Assembly (NCBI GenBank): GCA_937139405.1
Contig: CAKZPV010000004.1
Coordinates: 310,001 to 374,000, forward strand
Direction: 5' to 3'
DNA length: 64,000 nt
Origin: an uncultured Nitrospirota bacterium
Lineage (GTDB): Bacteria; Nitrospirota; Nitrospiria; Nitrospirales; UBA8639
Under the pieces are notes generated by a model, which was not told the DNA's origin, did no database searches, and saw only the letters and a list, made by a program, of their open reading frames with translations. A program made the translations under genes and the position numbers. This document shows positions 54,510 through 63,769 of this stretch, in pieces. Each line of letters begins with the position of its first letter. Position 1 is the first letter of the stretch.

Positions 54510-56156
54510 CTAATAGGCCTTTACAATTCCCATTTTTTTGATGCGGGAGAGGAGCGTGGTGGGTTTGAGACCGAGGAGTTCCGCGGCTCCACCGGTGCCG
54601 TAGATTTTCCAATCGGTTTGCTGTAAGGCAGTTTCAATATTGGATTTTTCGCGTAGACGCATATCTTCGTCGGTGAGCACATTGGTAGTGCTGTCGCCAT
54701 TTTTCTTGATGGGCGTTTTGGTTGAGGCTCCACTGGCTTGCGGAACTGGTAGATCGAATTTCACTGAGCCGCAGCGAGACGAGATGACCGCACGTTCAAT
54801 GATATTTTGCAATTCTCGCACGTTACCCGGCCAATGATAGTTCTGCAATTTTAAGACTTCGGCCTGGGTCAATTCTCTTCCTGTGCAATGAAGTTTCTTC
54901 CGAACCAAAGCCATGAATTTGGCAGCAAGCAAGGGGATATCCTCTATTCGATTTCGGAGTGGAGCCACTTCAATGGGAAACACATTCAACCGGTAATAGA
55001 GGTCTTGTCGAAACCGTTTGGCCTCCACTTCTTGCACAAGCTTCCGGTTCGTGGCCGCAATGATGCGGACATTCACTTTCCGCGTCGCTTCCTCCCCTAC
55101 CCGCTCATATTCGCCTTCTTGTAAGACGCGTAATAACTTGCTTTGCATCTCTAAGGGAATTTCTCCAACTTCATCCAGAAACAGGGTCCCGCCATCGGCG
55201 GCTTGAAAGCGCCCGGCCCGATCTTTCATTGCCCCGGTGAAGGCACCCTTGGCATGGCCAAAGAATTCACTTTCATAGAGTTCTCTTGGAATGGATGCAC
55301 AGTTGACGCGTACGAGCGGATGATCTTTTCGTTGACTGCGGCGATGAATTTCTCGCGCAACCAATTCTTTGCCGGTGCCTGATTCGCCGGAGATAAGTGC
55401 TGTGGCATCCGTAGGAGCCACGAGTTCGATTTGTTCCACCAGATTGGCAATGGCAGGACTCTGGCCGACAATCTCACCAAAGTTCTGTGCTTCTAAGACT
55501 TCTTCTTTGAGGAAAGTGTTTTCCAGTTCCAATTGGGCTTTCAGCTGTTCGATTTCTTCGAACGCTCGCGCGTTCGCGATGGCGACGCCCACATGATCGG
55601 CAATCATACGAAACCAGAGCGTGGCTTCATGCGTGACCAATTCTCGATCAAACACGGCCAGCGTGCCCAAGACTTCTCCATTGTAGATAATAGGTTGACC
55701 GTGAAATCCGCGAATGCCTTCTTGCTTGGCCCATTCAGGTTTCGCAATCCATTCCAGATTATTTTCCAACTCATTGATCACGAGCTGTTCGCCAGTCTTT
55801 CCGATACGCCCCACCTTACAGGCGCCTATAGGGAATCGAGCAAAATACCCATTGGTGTTTGACCATTCTGTTTTGTCCGGCCCACGGGACTGACCGGCAC
55901 TCGCAACCAAATGAAGACACCGCGTCTGATCCGGACAGTCTTCTTGAAACCGGCAGGTCGCACAGATATCGCCGGGGCGAATCAGCCAAATCCTTGCGAG
56001 GACGACCGTGGGTCTGTCTGCGAGTCGCCGCACAATGAGCCACAACAGATCATTCAGCGATCGTTGCTGTGCAATATCCAACACCAAGCATTTGAGGGAA
56101 TCTAACGTCGTCGGTGTTGAACACTCCGGCGTCTGTGAATCAACAGTGGTAGTCAT
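54510..56156 (-). CDS. Sigma-54-dependent activator with GAF sensor
   Basis: About 548 residues from the ATG at 56156. Domains: GAF-type sensor (about 20-205) containing the cysteine cluster CATCRFQEDCPDQTRCLHL; a linker coiled coil; AAA+ domain with Walker A GESGTGKE, GAFTGA (sigma-54 contact), Walker B GTLFLDEVGEIP and arginine finger region; and a Fis-type HTH (DWKIYGTGGAAELLGLKPTTLLSRI). This is the FhlA/NorR-like architecture. The frame extends to a GTG at 56210, but that codon lies within an operator palindrome, so the later ATG is preferred. It is divergent from the oxidoreductase operon that it most likely activates. Confidence 0.93.
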   Translation of the reverse strand: MTTTVDSQTPECSTPTTLDSLKCLVLDIAQQRSLNDLLWLIVRRLADRPTVVLARIWLIRPGDICATCRFQEDCPDQTRCLHLVASAGQSRGPDKTEWSNTNGYFARFPIGACKVGRIGKTGEQLVINELENNLEWIAKPEWAKQEGIRGFHGQPIIYNGEVLGTLAVFDRELVTHEATLWFRMIADHVGVAIANARAFEEIEQLKAQLELENTFLKEEVLEAQNFGEIVGQSPAIANLVEQIELVAPTDATALISGESGTGKELVAREIHRRSQRKDHPLVRVNCASIPRELYESEFFGHAKGAFTGAMKDRAGRFQAADGGTLFLDEVGEIPLEMQSKLLRVLQEGEYERVGEEATRKVNVRIIAATNRKLVQEVEAKRFRQDLYYRLNVFPIEVAPLRNRIEDIPLLAAKFMALVRKKLHCTGRELTQAEVLKLQNYHWPGNVRELQNIIERAVISSRCGSVKFDLPVPQASGASTKTPIKKNGDSTTNVLTDEDMRLREKSNIETALQQTDWKIYGTGGAAELLGLKPTTLLSRIKKMGIVKAY

Positions 56157-56170
56157 ACTTGAAACGATAA

Positions 56171-56222
56171 ACGAAATTTCGTGTATGTGCAATTTATTTT
56201 CGTGTAACACGAAATTTCGTGT
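56171..56222. promoter_or_regulatory. Palindromic upstream activator sites
   Basis: ACGAAATTTCGT occurs at 56171-56182 and, extended to a perfect 16-base palindrome ACACGAAATTTCGTGT, at 56207-56222. Between them TTTCGTGT adds a further half-site that pairs with the next ACACGAAA around a single base. Centres lie about 138 and 100 bases upstream of the predicted sigma-54 start, the usual distance for enhancer-binding proteins, and immediately upstream of the activator's own start. Confidence 0.75.
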
Positions 56223-56287
56223 AATTTCCTATCAGTTAAAATTTTAATATTACTATTAAAAACAACAACTTATGAATTATCGTTGTT

Positions 56288-56302
56288 TGGCACATTCATT
56301 GT
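56288..56302 (+). promoter_or_regulatory. Putative sigma-54 (-24/-12) promoter of the oxidoreductase operon
   Basis: TGGCAC at 56288-56293 and TTGT at 56299-56302 give GG-N10-GT, one base from the GG-N10-GC consensus. Transcription would begin near 56314, about 49 bases before the first ATG. Confidence 0.65.
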
Positions 56303-56362
56303 AATACGACGAAAATATGCATTCGAAATTTATCACGCTGAACGAATTGAAAGGATCACACC

Positions 56363-56911
56363 ATGTCACGAATACCAGCCGTCAACCCAGCCAACGCGAC
56401 AGGCCAGACCAAGAAATTACTCCAAGGCGTAGAGTCCTCATTGGGATTTGCCCCCAACATTATGCGGACCATGGCAAACTCACCAGCCGTTCTCCAGGGG
56501 TATCTTGATTTTTCCCGTGCTCTTTCCAAGGGCAACCTTTCCCCAAAGGTTCGAGAGCAAATCGCCTTGGCCGTCTCTGAAGCCAATAATTGCCAATATT
56601 GCCTGTCCGCTCACTCTGCCATCGGTCGATCAGTTGGGCTGAGCGAGGAGGCGATTGAGGATAGTCGAAAGGCGGAGTCAACAGATCCGAAAGAAGCGAC
56701 CGTCTTAGCTTTTGCCCGTAAGGTTATTGCAAACCGGGGATGGGTCAACGATGAAGACGTGGCCAAACTCCGGAAGGTTGGTTTCTCGCACAGCGACATT
56801 GTCGAACTCCTCGCCAATATTTCCATAGTCTTGTTCACCAATTATTTCAATCACCTGGCGGAGACAGAGATCGACTTTCCGCCCGTCGCTGCGTTGGAAG
56901 CTCTCGCTTAA
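56363..56911 (+). CDS. AhpD/carboxymuconolactone-decarboxylase-like protein
   Basis: A 182-residue protein of the peroxidase-related AhpD-like family. The catalytic signature is EANNCQYCLSAHSAIG: Glu, CxxC and His. AhpD enzymes use this CxxC to reduce peroxiredoxins or act directly on hydroperoxides. It is the first gene after the sigma-54 promoter and is preceded by AAAGGA. Confidence 0.9.
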   Translation: MSRIPAVNPANATGQTKKLLQGVESSLGFAPNIMRTMANSPAVLQGYLDFSRALSKGNLSPKVREQIALAVSEANNCQYCLSAHSAIGRSVGLSEEAIEDSRKAESTDPKEATVLAFARKVIANRGWVNDEDVAKLRKVGFSHSDIVELLANISIVLFTNYFNHLAETEIDFPPVAALEALA

Positions 56912-56973
56912 AGTGAGGCCATCAAATCATCCCATTCACTCTGTCACGATTTTTTAAACAAAGGAGAATCCTC

Positions 56974-57342
56974 ATGAAGACGTCAACCACCCTTCACATT
57001 CAAGATCGATTGGAAGATTTGCTTTCTTACATTCAAGAAGGCCGCATTCTCGATGCGATGAATGAATTTTATGCGGAAGATGCCGCGATGCAAGAAAATA
57101 ATTTACCGCCTACTGTGGGACGGAAAGCCAATTATGAACGGGAGAAACAATTTCTTTCCACAGTAAAAGAATGGCAACGCTTCGATGTCACGGCCAAAGG
57201 AGGCGGCGAGAATGTGACCTTTTATGAAACGGTCATAGATTGGGTGACCACCGATGATACTCCGGTTCATGTCGAACAAGTTGTTGTCGCGAAATGGCAA
57301 GACGGCAAGATCACGCACGAACGGTATTACCACAATTCTTAA
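56974..57342 (+). CDS. SnoaL-like (NTF2-fold) protein
   Basis: A 122-residue NTF2-like domain: LEDLLSYIQEGRILDAMNEFYAEDAAM, then VEQVVVAKWQDGKITHERYYHNS. AAAGGAG precedes the ATG. Related proteins bind or isomerise small molecules; no catalytic residues can be assigned. Second gene of the operon. Confidence 0.88.
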   Translation: MKTSTTLHIQDRLEDLLSYIQEGRILDAMNEFYAEDAAMQENNLPPTVGRKANYEREKQFLSTVKEWQRFDVTAKGGGENVTFYETVIDWVTTDDTPVHVEQVVVAKWQDGKITHERYYHNS

Positions 57343-57385
57343 TAGTTCCAGCAGTACCACACGCAATTTTTAAAGGAGAACTATC

Positions 57386-58486
57386 ATGAGCACCGCTACT
57401 TTTCAAGAATCAACCAAGGAACAGATCAAACCGGTTCAAGTAACAACAACAATGAAGGCTGCCGTGCTAAGGCAGTTCGGCGGACCGGACGTTCTACAAT
57501 ATGAGGAACTTGATACGCCTCAACCGAAACCCGGTCATATTTTGATCAAGGTTTTGGCTGCAGGGTTAAACCGCCTTGATCATTACATGCTCAATGGCAC
57601 AGTGGTGCCCAATCTTCCTTTTCCACATATCCTAGGGGTCGATGCTGTCGGAGAAGTGGTTCAGTTAGGCAAAGATGTGACAAATGTGAAAATTGGTGAT
57701 CGCGTGATTCCAGCGGCAGGGTTTACGCTGAACGAAACAGATGACAACAATCGGCCCTTAGCTAACTCCGCCAGCTTTGTCGTTCCTGGTGTCCATCTCT
57801 GGGGGGCCTACGCGCAGTACATGGAAGTGCCGGCTCGGTGGGCGGTTAAAGATGAAACTGAACTCCCTGCTGAAGAAGTCGCCACACTTCCTGTTGTCCT
57901 TGGCACCTCCGTGCGCGCGCTCAAACAAGTCGGGGAAGTGAAAGCTGGGGACAAAGTATTAGTCACTGCTGGGGCATCTGGTTCAGGGAGTATGCATATT
58001 CAGGTAGCGAAAGCGTTAGGCGCTCAAGTTGCCGCCACGGTTAGAGACGATGTGAAAGGCGAGTATGTGAAATCCCTGGGTGCCGACCTCGTGATCAATA
58101 TTCGCAAGGAAGACATTGTCGAAAAGGTCAAGGCCTGGTCGGGTGGCCAAGGGGCGAACGTGGCCATCGACAATGTGGGCGGCGATGATTTCTCCCAGGT
58201 GGTGAACGCCGTTCGCCCCTTCGGCATCATTGTCGCCTACGGGTTTACCGCCGGGGCGGACGTCACACTGAATATTAAAGATTTCTTTTTCACCCAAAAA
58301 CAACTTCGCGGAACCATCTTCGCTGATCCTGAAGACCTCCAATGGGGTTTAGATCAGGTTCGTGCCGGTAAAATCAAGGCAGCACTCGATCGCACCTTCC
58401 CACTCAGTCAAGCTGCCGAAGCCCATCGACTTCTGGCTGACAATCAAGTGAAAGGCAATTTTGTCTTGTTGCCGTGGGAGAACTAA
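57386..58486 (+). CDS. Quinone-oxidoreductase-type MDR dehydrogenase
   Basis: A 366-residue medium-chain dehydrogenase/reductase. The GroES-like domain begins [20 protein letters not shown] and the Rossmann motif is [22 protein letters not shown]. No cysteine lobe for structural zinc is seen, which favours the NADPH:quinone/enone reductase branch over zinc alcohol dehydrogenases. About 24 extra N-terminal residues precede the fold. AAAGGAG precedes the ATG. Paralogous to the protein at 62116. Confidence 0.9.
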   Translation: MSTATFQESTKEQIKPVQVTTTMKAAVLRQFGGPDVLQYEELDTPQPKPGHILIKVLAAGLNRLDHYMLNGTVVPNLPFPHILGVDAVGEVVQLGKDVTNVKIGDRVIPAAGFTLNETDDNNRPLANSASFVVPGVHLWGAYAQYMEVPARWAVKDETELPAEEVATLPVVLGTSVRALKQVGEVKAGDKVLVTAGASGSGSMHIQVAKALGAQVAATVRDDVKGEYVKSLGADLVINIRKEDIVEKVKAWSGGQGANVAIDNVGGDDFSQVVNAVRPFGIIVAYGFTAGADVTLNIKDFFFTQKQLRGTIFADPEDLQWGLDQVRAGKIKAALDRTFPLSQAAEAHRLLADNQVKGNFVLLPWEN

Positions 58487-58524
58487 ACATTAGCCAATCC
58501 ACCAATACGAAGGAGAACCAGACC

Positions 58525-59616
58525 ATGAACCGCTTCAATAAATTATTCACACGATTCTTGACAATTTTGGCTGTTGCCCCTATCGGCCTTATGGGTGCTC
58601 TCGGAGTGAGTTTTCTGAGTTCCACTCCTACAGAAGTTGAAGCCACAGTACAACAACACACGGCAAGTTCGACTCCTTACCCGACCCTTCATAAAACGGT
58701 CCAAATCGATGGGCTCGAAATTTTTTATCGCGAAGCAGGACCCAAGGATGCGCCCACCATCCTCTTGCTGCATGGATTTCCCACGTCCTCTCACATGTTT
58801 CGTAATCTGATTCCGCAGTTGTCGGATCGGTTTCATGTTGTCGCGCCAGACTACCCAGGTTATGGGAACAGTTCTATGCCCACGGTTGAGAACTTCGACT
58901 ATACGTTCGACAACCTCGCGAACGTGATGGAACAGTTTGTTCAAAAGTTGGGCTTACAGACGTTTAGCCTGTATCTCATGGATTACGGGGCCCCCGTCGG
59001 ATTTCGGTTGGCAGTGAAACATCCAGAGCGTATTGATGGTTTCATTATCCAGAATGGGAACGCCTACATCGAAGGCATCGACAATAATTTCTGGGAACCG
59101 ATTAAAGAATATTGGGACGATCGGGAAGCTACAAACAAGGGGCTCGACAACGCATTTTGGAAGAACGTCAAGGCTGCGTACAAGCAGCCAAACATGTCAA
59201 ATGAGGACGCACTTCGCTTCCTTGTGACTTTGGGCGCGACACAATGGCAGTACACCAACGGCGTACGCAACAAAGAAAAAATCAGTCCTGACAACTGGCA
59301 TGTCACCCAGCGACTGTTAGATCGGCCAGGTAACGAAGCGATTCAACTTCAGCTCTTCTATAGCTACGGCTCAAATCCACCATTATATCCCAAATGGCAA
59401 GCGTATCTACGGGAATATCAACCACCCACGTTAATTGTATGGGGCAAGAAGGATGAGATCTTTCCAGCTGAAGGCGCACATCCGTACAAACGTGATTTGA
59501 AAAACCTTGAGTTTCATTTACTCGACACAGGGCACTTTGCGCTGGAAGAAGATGGAGAAGTGATTGCCGATCATATTCGCCGTTTCTTCGATAAGAAGAT
59601 AGTGGCCCAGCGCTGA
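58525..59616 (+). CDS. Exported alpha/beta hydrolase with nucleophile Asp (dehalogenase/epoxide-hydrolase-like)
   Basis: About 363 residues. Signal peptide or anchor in residues 1-40 ([21 protein letters not shown]). The fold motifs are [12 protein letters not shown] (oxyanion loop), [11 protein letters not shown], the nucleophile elbow LMDYGAPVG with Asp in place of Ser, acid in GKKDEIFP and His in DTGHFALEE. Asp nucleophiles are typical of haloalkane dehalogenases and epoxide hydrolases. AAGGAGA at 58510 fixes the start at 58525. Confidence 0.9.
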   Translation: MNRFNKLFTRFLTILAVAPIGLMGALGVSFLSSTPTEVEATVQQHTASSTPYPTLHKTVQIDGLEIFYREAGPKDAPTILLLHGFPTSSHMFRNLIPQLSDRFHVVAPDYPGYGNSSMPTVENFDYTFDNLANVMEQFVQKLGLQTFSLYLMDYGAPVGFRLAVKHPERIDGFIIQNGNAYIEGIDNNFWEPIKEYWDDREATNKGLDNAFWKNVKAAYKQPNMSNEDALRFLVTLGATQWQYTNGVRNKEKISPDNWHVTQRLLDRPGNEAIQLQLFYSYGSNPPLYPKWQAYLREYQPPTLIVWGKKDEIFPAEGAHPYKRDLKNLEFHLLDTGHFALEEDGEVIADHIRRFFDKKIVAQR

Positions 59617-59679
59617 ACAACCAGCATCGATAAGGAATCAGATTCACGTGTTATTTATTTCATTATAAGGATCCACATC

Positions 59680-60792
59680 ATGACAAAACTTTTTGAGCCA
59701 CTCACAATCGGTTCCCTGACGTTGCCCAACCGTATCATCATGGCACCGTTAACTCGGATGCGTGCCAAGCAACCCGGAAATGTTCCACACGAGCTTAATG
59801 CAGAATATTATGCACAGAGAGCTTCGGCCGGGTTAATTATCTCTGAAGCGACGCAAGTCTCCCAACAGGGACAGGGTTACCCGGGAACTCCTGGCATACA
59901 TTCTCCAGAGCAAGTCCAGGGCTGGAAACTTGTGACCGATGCTGTGCATCAAAAGGGAGGACGCATCTTTCTTCAGCTATGGCATGTTGGACGTATCTCG
60001 CATACCTCTCATCAACCGAATGGTGCGTTGCCTGTCGCTCCCTCTGCCATAGCTGCGGAAAACAGTGGAACATATACGGCTGATTGGCAGGAAACGCCTA
60101 TTTTAGTTCCTCGAGCACTTGAAACAGAAGAAATATCAGGAATTGTCGCTGATTTTAAAGCGGGTGCGGAAAATGCCAAAGCTGCAGGGTTTGATGGCGT
60201 GGAAGTGCATGGCGCGAATGGCTATCTCCTCGATCAGTTCTTGCAGGATGGCTCCAACGCACGCACCGACCGCTATGGTGGATCCATTGAGAATCGCGCC
60301 CGCCTGTTGTTGGAGGTCGTCGATTCCGTCATCGAAGTCTGGGGAAACGATCGCGTCGGGGTGCGTGTCTCTCCCTATAACGCGTTTAACGGCATGAGGG
60401 ATAGTGATCCCATCAAATTGTTTACCTATGTCCTTGGTGAACTGGATACACGAGGCGTGGCATTTGTTCATTTAATTGAACCACGTTCATCATTCGCGGG
60501 CATGCAAGACGAGAGTCTTGAAGACACCCCACAGGCCACCTCATTGTTTCGTCATACCTTGAAGACTGTGCTGATTTCGGCTGGAGGACATACTCCCGAT
60601 TCAGCCTATGACTATACAGAAAATAATTTAGCGGATGCAGTTGCATTTGGGAGGCACTTTATTTCCAACCCAGATCTCCCAGAACGAATCCGGAATTTGC
60701 TCCCTCTCAATTCCTATGATCGTGCCACATTTTATGGTGGTGATACCAAAGGATATACTGACTATGTATCTCTGAAGGAACAAGTAGCATAA
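59680..60792 (+). CDS. Old Yellow Enzyme family ene-reductase (NemA-like)
   Basis: A 370-residue FMN enzyme. LFEPLTIGSLTLPNRIIMAPLTRMRA is the FMN-binding start. GVEVHGANGYLLDQFLQDGSN and RTDRYGGSIENR follow, and AFGRHFISNPDLPERI closes the barrel. OYE enzymes reduce activated C=C bonds, nitro groups or nitrate esters with NAD(P)H. It overlaps by one base an upstream ATG of the PPOX gene. Confidence 0.93.
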   Translation: MTKLFEPLTIGSLTLPNRIIMAPLTRMRAKQPGNVPHELNAEYYAQRASAGLIISEATQVSQQGQGYPGTPGIHSPEQVQGWKLVTDAVHQKGGRIFLQLWHVGRISHTSHQPNGALPVAPSAIAAENSGTYTADWQETPILVPRALETEEISGIVADFKAGAENAKAAGFDGVEVHGANGYLLDQFLQDGSNARTDRYGGSIENRARLLLEVVDSVIEVWGNDRVGVRVSPYNAFNGMRDSDPIKLFTYVLGELDTRGVAFVHLIEPRSSFAGMQDESLEDTPQATSLFRHTLKTVLISAGGHTPDSAYDYTENNLADAVAFGRHFISNPDLPERIRNLLPLNSYDRATFYGGDTKGYTDYVSLKEQVA

Positions 60793-60824
60793 TGCCTCTC
60801 AGTTCAAGAGAAGGAGAATCCATC

Positions 60825-61445
60825 ATGACACAACCAACAAGTGATATCGCTTTTACCGCATCTGTGAAAGCCGTGCAGGAACGAATGGGATCACGACCAC
60901 AATATGCTCGATTGGAAGAGGGCGCCGGATGGTCTAACACGATCACACCAGAACTTACTGATTTTTTGAAAGAAGTCGACTCGCTCTATTTGGCGACGGC
61001 CAATGCCGATGGCAGACCCTATATCCAACATCGGGGAGGCCCTAAAGGTTTCCTCAAGGTCTTGAACGACTATACGCTGGCTTTTGCTGACTTTGCGGGC
61101 AACCGCCAATACATTTCATTGGGGAATTTAGCGGAAAATAATCAAGCCTTTTTGTTTCTGATGGATTATGCGACTCAAACCCGAATCAAGATGTGGGGAA
61201 GAGCAGAAGTGGTTGAGAATGATCCAGACTTACTTGCACAGCTCGCGGATACCCAGTACAAGGGAAAACCTGAGCGAATAATTCGGTTTCATGTAGAGGC
61301 GTGGGATGCCAATTGCCGACAACATATTCCGGTGAAATACTCTCAAACAGAAGTAGACGCCATCGTCCGACCGCTTCTTGAGCGCCTTGAGCAACTTGAG
61401 ACCGAAAATGCGCAACTGAAAAATCCGTTGCCCATGACCGTGTAA
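60825..61445 (+). CDS. Pyridoxamine-5'-phosphate-oxidase-like flavoprotein
   Basis: About 206 residues from the ATG at 60825; AAGGAG precedes it. The split-barrel FMN fold is seen in FLKEVDSLYLATANADGRPYIQHRGGP, FADFAGNRQYISLGNL and RIKMWGRAEVVE. A C-terminal helix (LLERLEQLETENAQL) is coiled-coil-like. Family members use FMN to reduce small molecules. It follows the OYE gene closely. Confidence 0.9.
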   Translation: MTQPTSDIAFTASVKAVQERMGSRPQYARLEEGAGWSNTITPELTDFLKEVDSLYLATANADGRPYIQHRGGPKGFLKVLNDYTLAFADFAGNRQYISLGNLAENNQAFLFLMDYATQTRIKMWGRAEVVENDPDLLAQLADTQYKGKPERIIRFHVEAWDANCRQHIPVKYSQTEVDAIVRPLLERLEQLETENAQLKNPLPMTV

Positions 61446-61497
61446 ACCATTACCAGGGGAAAATATAGAAATTCAATACGAAATAGGAGACAAGGAA

Positions 61498-62085
61498 ATG
61501 ACAACCACCGTACAATTGAAAAATACTCACGAATCTCTTAGAGGAAACCGAATCATGCATGATCAATCAGAAGATTGGGTCGAAGAATTCCGAACTCTCT
61601 TTGATAAGAAGAGCACTATCTATAAAAGCGGGATTCAAAATGCTGCGGCTATGTTTTCAAAAGAGGAAGCAGATTTTCTCCGTTCGATAGGGGCCACACC
61701 TCAAGAAATTTTTGACTTTGTGGAAGATTGGTGCGACGACGGAGTCCCTGATCCGGAAACAGTTCTCGCCATCACCAAGATTCGAAGAGACTATTTCCTC
61801 CACAAACATCAAGGGAAATTTCCGAACAAAACAATGATTGAAAGTGAGTTCCCTGCACGCGGTGACACTCTAGCAGGACTAGAATGGTTTCCTCGGATTA
61901 TTGAAAAAGCCAGAGCAAAGCTTCAAGGAAAACTGCCACCAGATCTGATGTATAGCTGTGGAGGCGACAGAAGATTTTTAAACAAGGTCAACATTTCTCC
62001 CGTTGAATTTCTTGAAACCGTTCGTGAAGCCGGAGACAATGTTGAGCACATCGTGAAATTTGTGACTGCTCGGATAAAAACATAA
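61498..62085 (+). CDS. DUF5069 protein with extra N-terminal domain
   Basis: A 195-residue protein. The C-terminal half is DUF5069 (PARGDTLAGLEWFPRIIEKARAKLQGKL, DRRFLNKVNISPVEFLE). The N-terminal half (about 20-105) has SIGATPQEIFDFVEDWCDDGVPD, which resembles another DUF5069-type helical half with a conserved D-D-G-x-P-D segment. Function is unknown. Seventh gene of the operon. Confidence 0.85.
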   Translation: MTTTVQLKNTHESLRGNRIMHDQSEDWVEEFRTLFDKKSTIYKSGIQNAAAMFSKEEADFLRSIGATPQEIFDFVEDWCDDGVPDPETVLAITKIRRDYFLHKHQGKFPNKTMIESEFPARGDTLAGLEWFPRIIEKARAKLQGKLPPDLMYSCGGDRRFLNKVNISPVEFLETVREAGDNVEHIVKFVTARIKT

Positions 62086-62115
62086 TGTGTCATCATTTTT
62101 CTGGGGGTTTTACTG

Positions 62116-63105
62116 ATGCCGAAAATCGTACGTTTTCATGAAACTGGCGGGGCCGAAGTTCTCAAGCTTGAAGATTTACCGTTAGCGGAACCCGGCACAG
62201 GAGAAATCCGACTCAAGGTGAAAGCCCTGGGGCTCAACCGTGCTGAAATCATGTTTCGAAAAGGACAATATCTTGAGACACCTCAATTACCGTCCCGCTT
62301 AGGGTATGAAGCTGCAGGTATCATCGACGCCGTCGGGCCAGAGGTTACTGATTTTCAGATAGGCGACCGTGTCAGTACGATTCCTTCTTTTCCCATGGGG
62401 GAATATGGGGTCTACGGTGAAAGCGCCATCGTCCCCGCTTCCGCTACTGCGAAATATCCTGCCTCGTTGTCAGCCAACGAAGGGGCCGCTATTTGGATGC
62501 AATATATGACGGCCTTCGGAGCACTCATAGAATATGGGAAACTGAAAAAGGGCGATGCGGTCATAATTACCGCGGCGAGCAGTAGCGTGGGCATCGCTGC
62601 TATCCAAATGGTCAAAGCGACCGAAGGTATAGCTATTGCGACAACTCGAGGTGCTGATAAGAAATCCTTCCTCACCGATGCTGGAGCAGATCACGTGATC
62701 GTGACGGATGAAGAAGATCTTGTGGAAAAAGTGATGGCTCTTACGAATGGGAATGGAGCACGAATCGTGTTCGACCCGGTTGCCGGTCCTTTCCTGGAAC
62801 AACTGGCAACAGCCACTGCATCTGGAGGAATCATTTTTGAATATGGCGCACTAGCCCCACATCCAACACCATTTCCCTTATTCCCCGCTCTTGCGAAAGG
62901 GCTAACCATACGAGGCTATACGCTGTTCGAAATTGTCAAAAACCCAGACATGCTCAAACGAGGGAAAGAATATATTTACAAAGGGTTGGAAGCCGGTTCA
63001 CTCAAACCCATTATCGATCGAACCTTTCCTTTAGCAGATATCGCCGAAGCCCATCGCTATATGGCATCCAATCAACAAAAAGGCAAAATCGTTGTAACCG
63101 TATAA
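62116..63105 (+). CDS. Quinone-oxidoreductase-type MDR dehydrogenase
   Basis: A 329-residue MDR enzyme. Motifs: VRFHETGGAEVLKLEDLPL start, GLNRAEIMFRKGQY, ITAASSSVGIAAIQMVKATEG Rossmann segment and the C-terminal DIAEAHRYMASNQQKGKIVV. No zinc-lobe cysteines. Likely NADPH-dependent reduction of enones or quinones. It is separated from the previous gene by 30 bases and is the last clear member of the operon. Confidence 0.9.
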   Translation: MPKIVRFHETGGAEVLKLEDLPLAEPGTGEIRLKVKALGLNRAEIMFRKGQYLETPQLPSRLGYEAAGIIDAVGPEVTDFQIGDRVSTIPSFPMGEYGVYGESAIVPASATAKYPASLSANEGAAIWMQYMTAFGALIEYGKLKKGDAVIITAASSSVGIAAIQMVKATEGIAIATTRGADKKSFLTDAGADHVIVTDEEDLVEKVMALTNGNGARIVFDPVAGPFLEQLATATASGGIIFEYGALAPHPTPFPLFPALAKGLTIRGYTLFEIVKNPDMLKRGKEYIYKGLEAGSLKPIIDRTFPLADIAEAHRYMASNQQKGKIVVTV

Positions 63106-63203
63106 AGTGGCCAAACATGCTTCATTGCACCTTTTTGATGGTCGTTCTATAATTGTCGAGCAGATAAAGAAACTCAACGTTTTTTTTACGCTTTGTTGCG
63201 GGT

Positions 63204-63599
63204 TTGCGAATGGCAACTATCGAGAAAATCATGACACGTGAGTTGAGAGTGATTAGCAAAACCACGACGATTCAGGAGGCTGCCGGTCAGATGCATAATC
63301 AGCTCATCGGATCGTTATTCGTCAAAGAGGGAGAGAATTATTCAGGGATCATAACCGAAACTGACATTGTGCGGGCAGTGGCTCAGCAGATGAATGTCGC
63401 CAACGTGTTGGTAGAGGAAGTGATGTCGAGTCCAATAATGACGGTCGAGAAAAACCTCTCTCCCCACTATGCTCGCGACATTATGGGTGGCAAGCGCATC
63501 CGACATTTAGCCGTAACGGATGCAGGAACGATCATTGGTGTGGTTTCTGCCCGTGACCTTCTGGCCTACTTTAAAACGGTCTCCAAAGAAGTCGAATAA
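63204..63599 (+). CDS. Two-CBS-domain protein
   Basis: A 131-residue protein made of two CBS motifs: IMTREL...TTTIQEAAGQMHNQLIGSLFV...GIITETDIVRAV and VMSSPIMTVEKNLS...IRHLAVTDAGTIIGVVSARDLLAYF. Such pairs bind adenosyl ligands and sense energy state. GTTGCGGGTTT precedes the ATG without a strong ribosome site. It is followed at once by an inverted-repeat element. Confidence 0.9.
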   Translation: MRMATIEKIMTRELRVISKTTTIQEAAGQMHNQLIGSLFVKEGENYSGIITETDIVRAVAQQMNVANVLVEEVMSSPIMTVEKNLSPHYARDIMGGKRIRHLAVTDAGTIIGVVSARDLLAYFKTVSKEVE

Positions 63600-63720
63600 G
63601 GGAATGTTGAAAAAATCCGTCAGCGGCGTTCTCGCCAATTTGCCGTGCTCACGTACTGAGAGTACGCTCCGCGCGTCAAAATGGTTGCGGCCTTGCTGGA
63701 CAATTTTTTTGAACATTCCC
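63600..63720. mobile_element. Miniature inverted-repeat (MITE/REP-like) element
   Basis: Terminal arms GGGAATGTTGAAAAAAT (63600-63616) and ATTTTTTTGAACATTCCC (63703-63720) are inverted repeats with one mismatch and one extra T. Inside, CGTACT-GAG-AGTACG (63652-63666) is a perfect small hairpin. Length about 121 bases, no coding capacity. From memory it resembles repeats common in Nitrospira genomes. It begins directly after the CBS stop codon. Confidence 0.75.
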
Positions 63721-63769
63721 GCCTCTTGCTGATATCAGTTTGACTGTGGACTTTTGTACAGTATCTATT

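Noticed and set aside
63600-63720. Insertion sequence
   Set aside because: It is only about 121 bases and encodes nothing, so at most it is a non-autonomous element.
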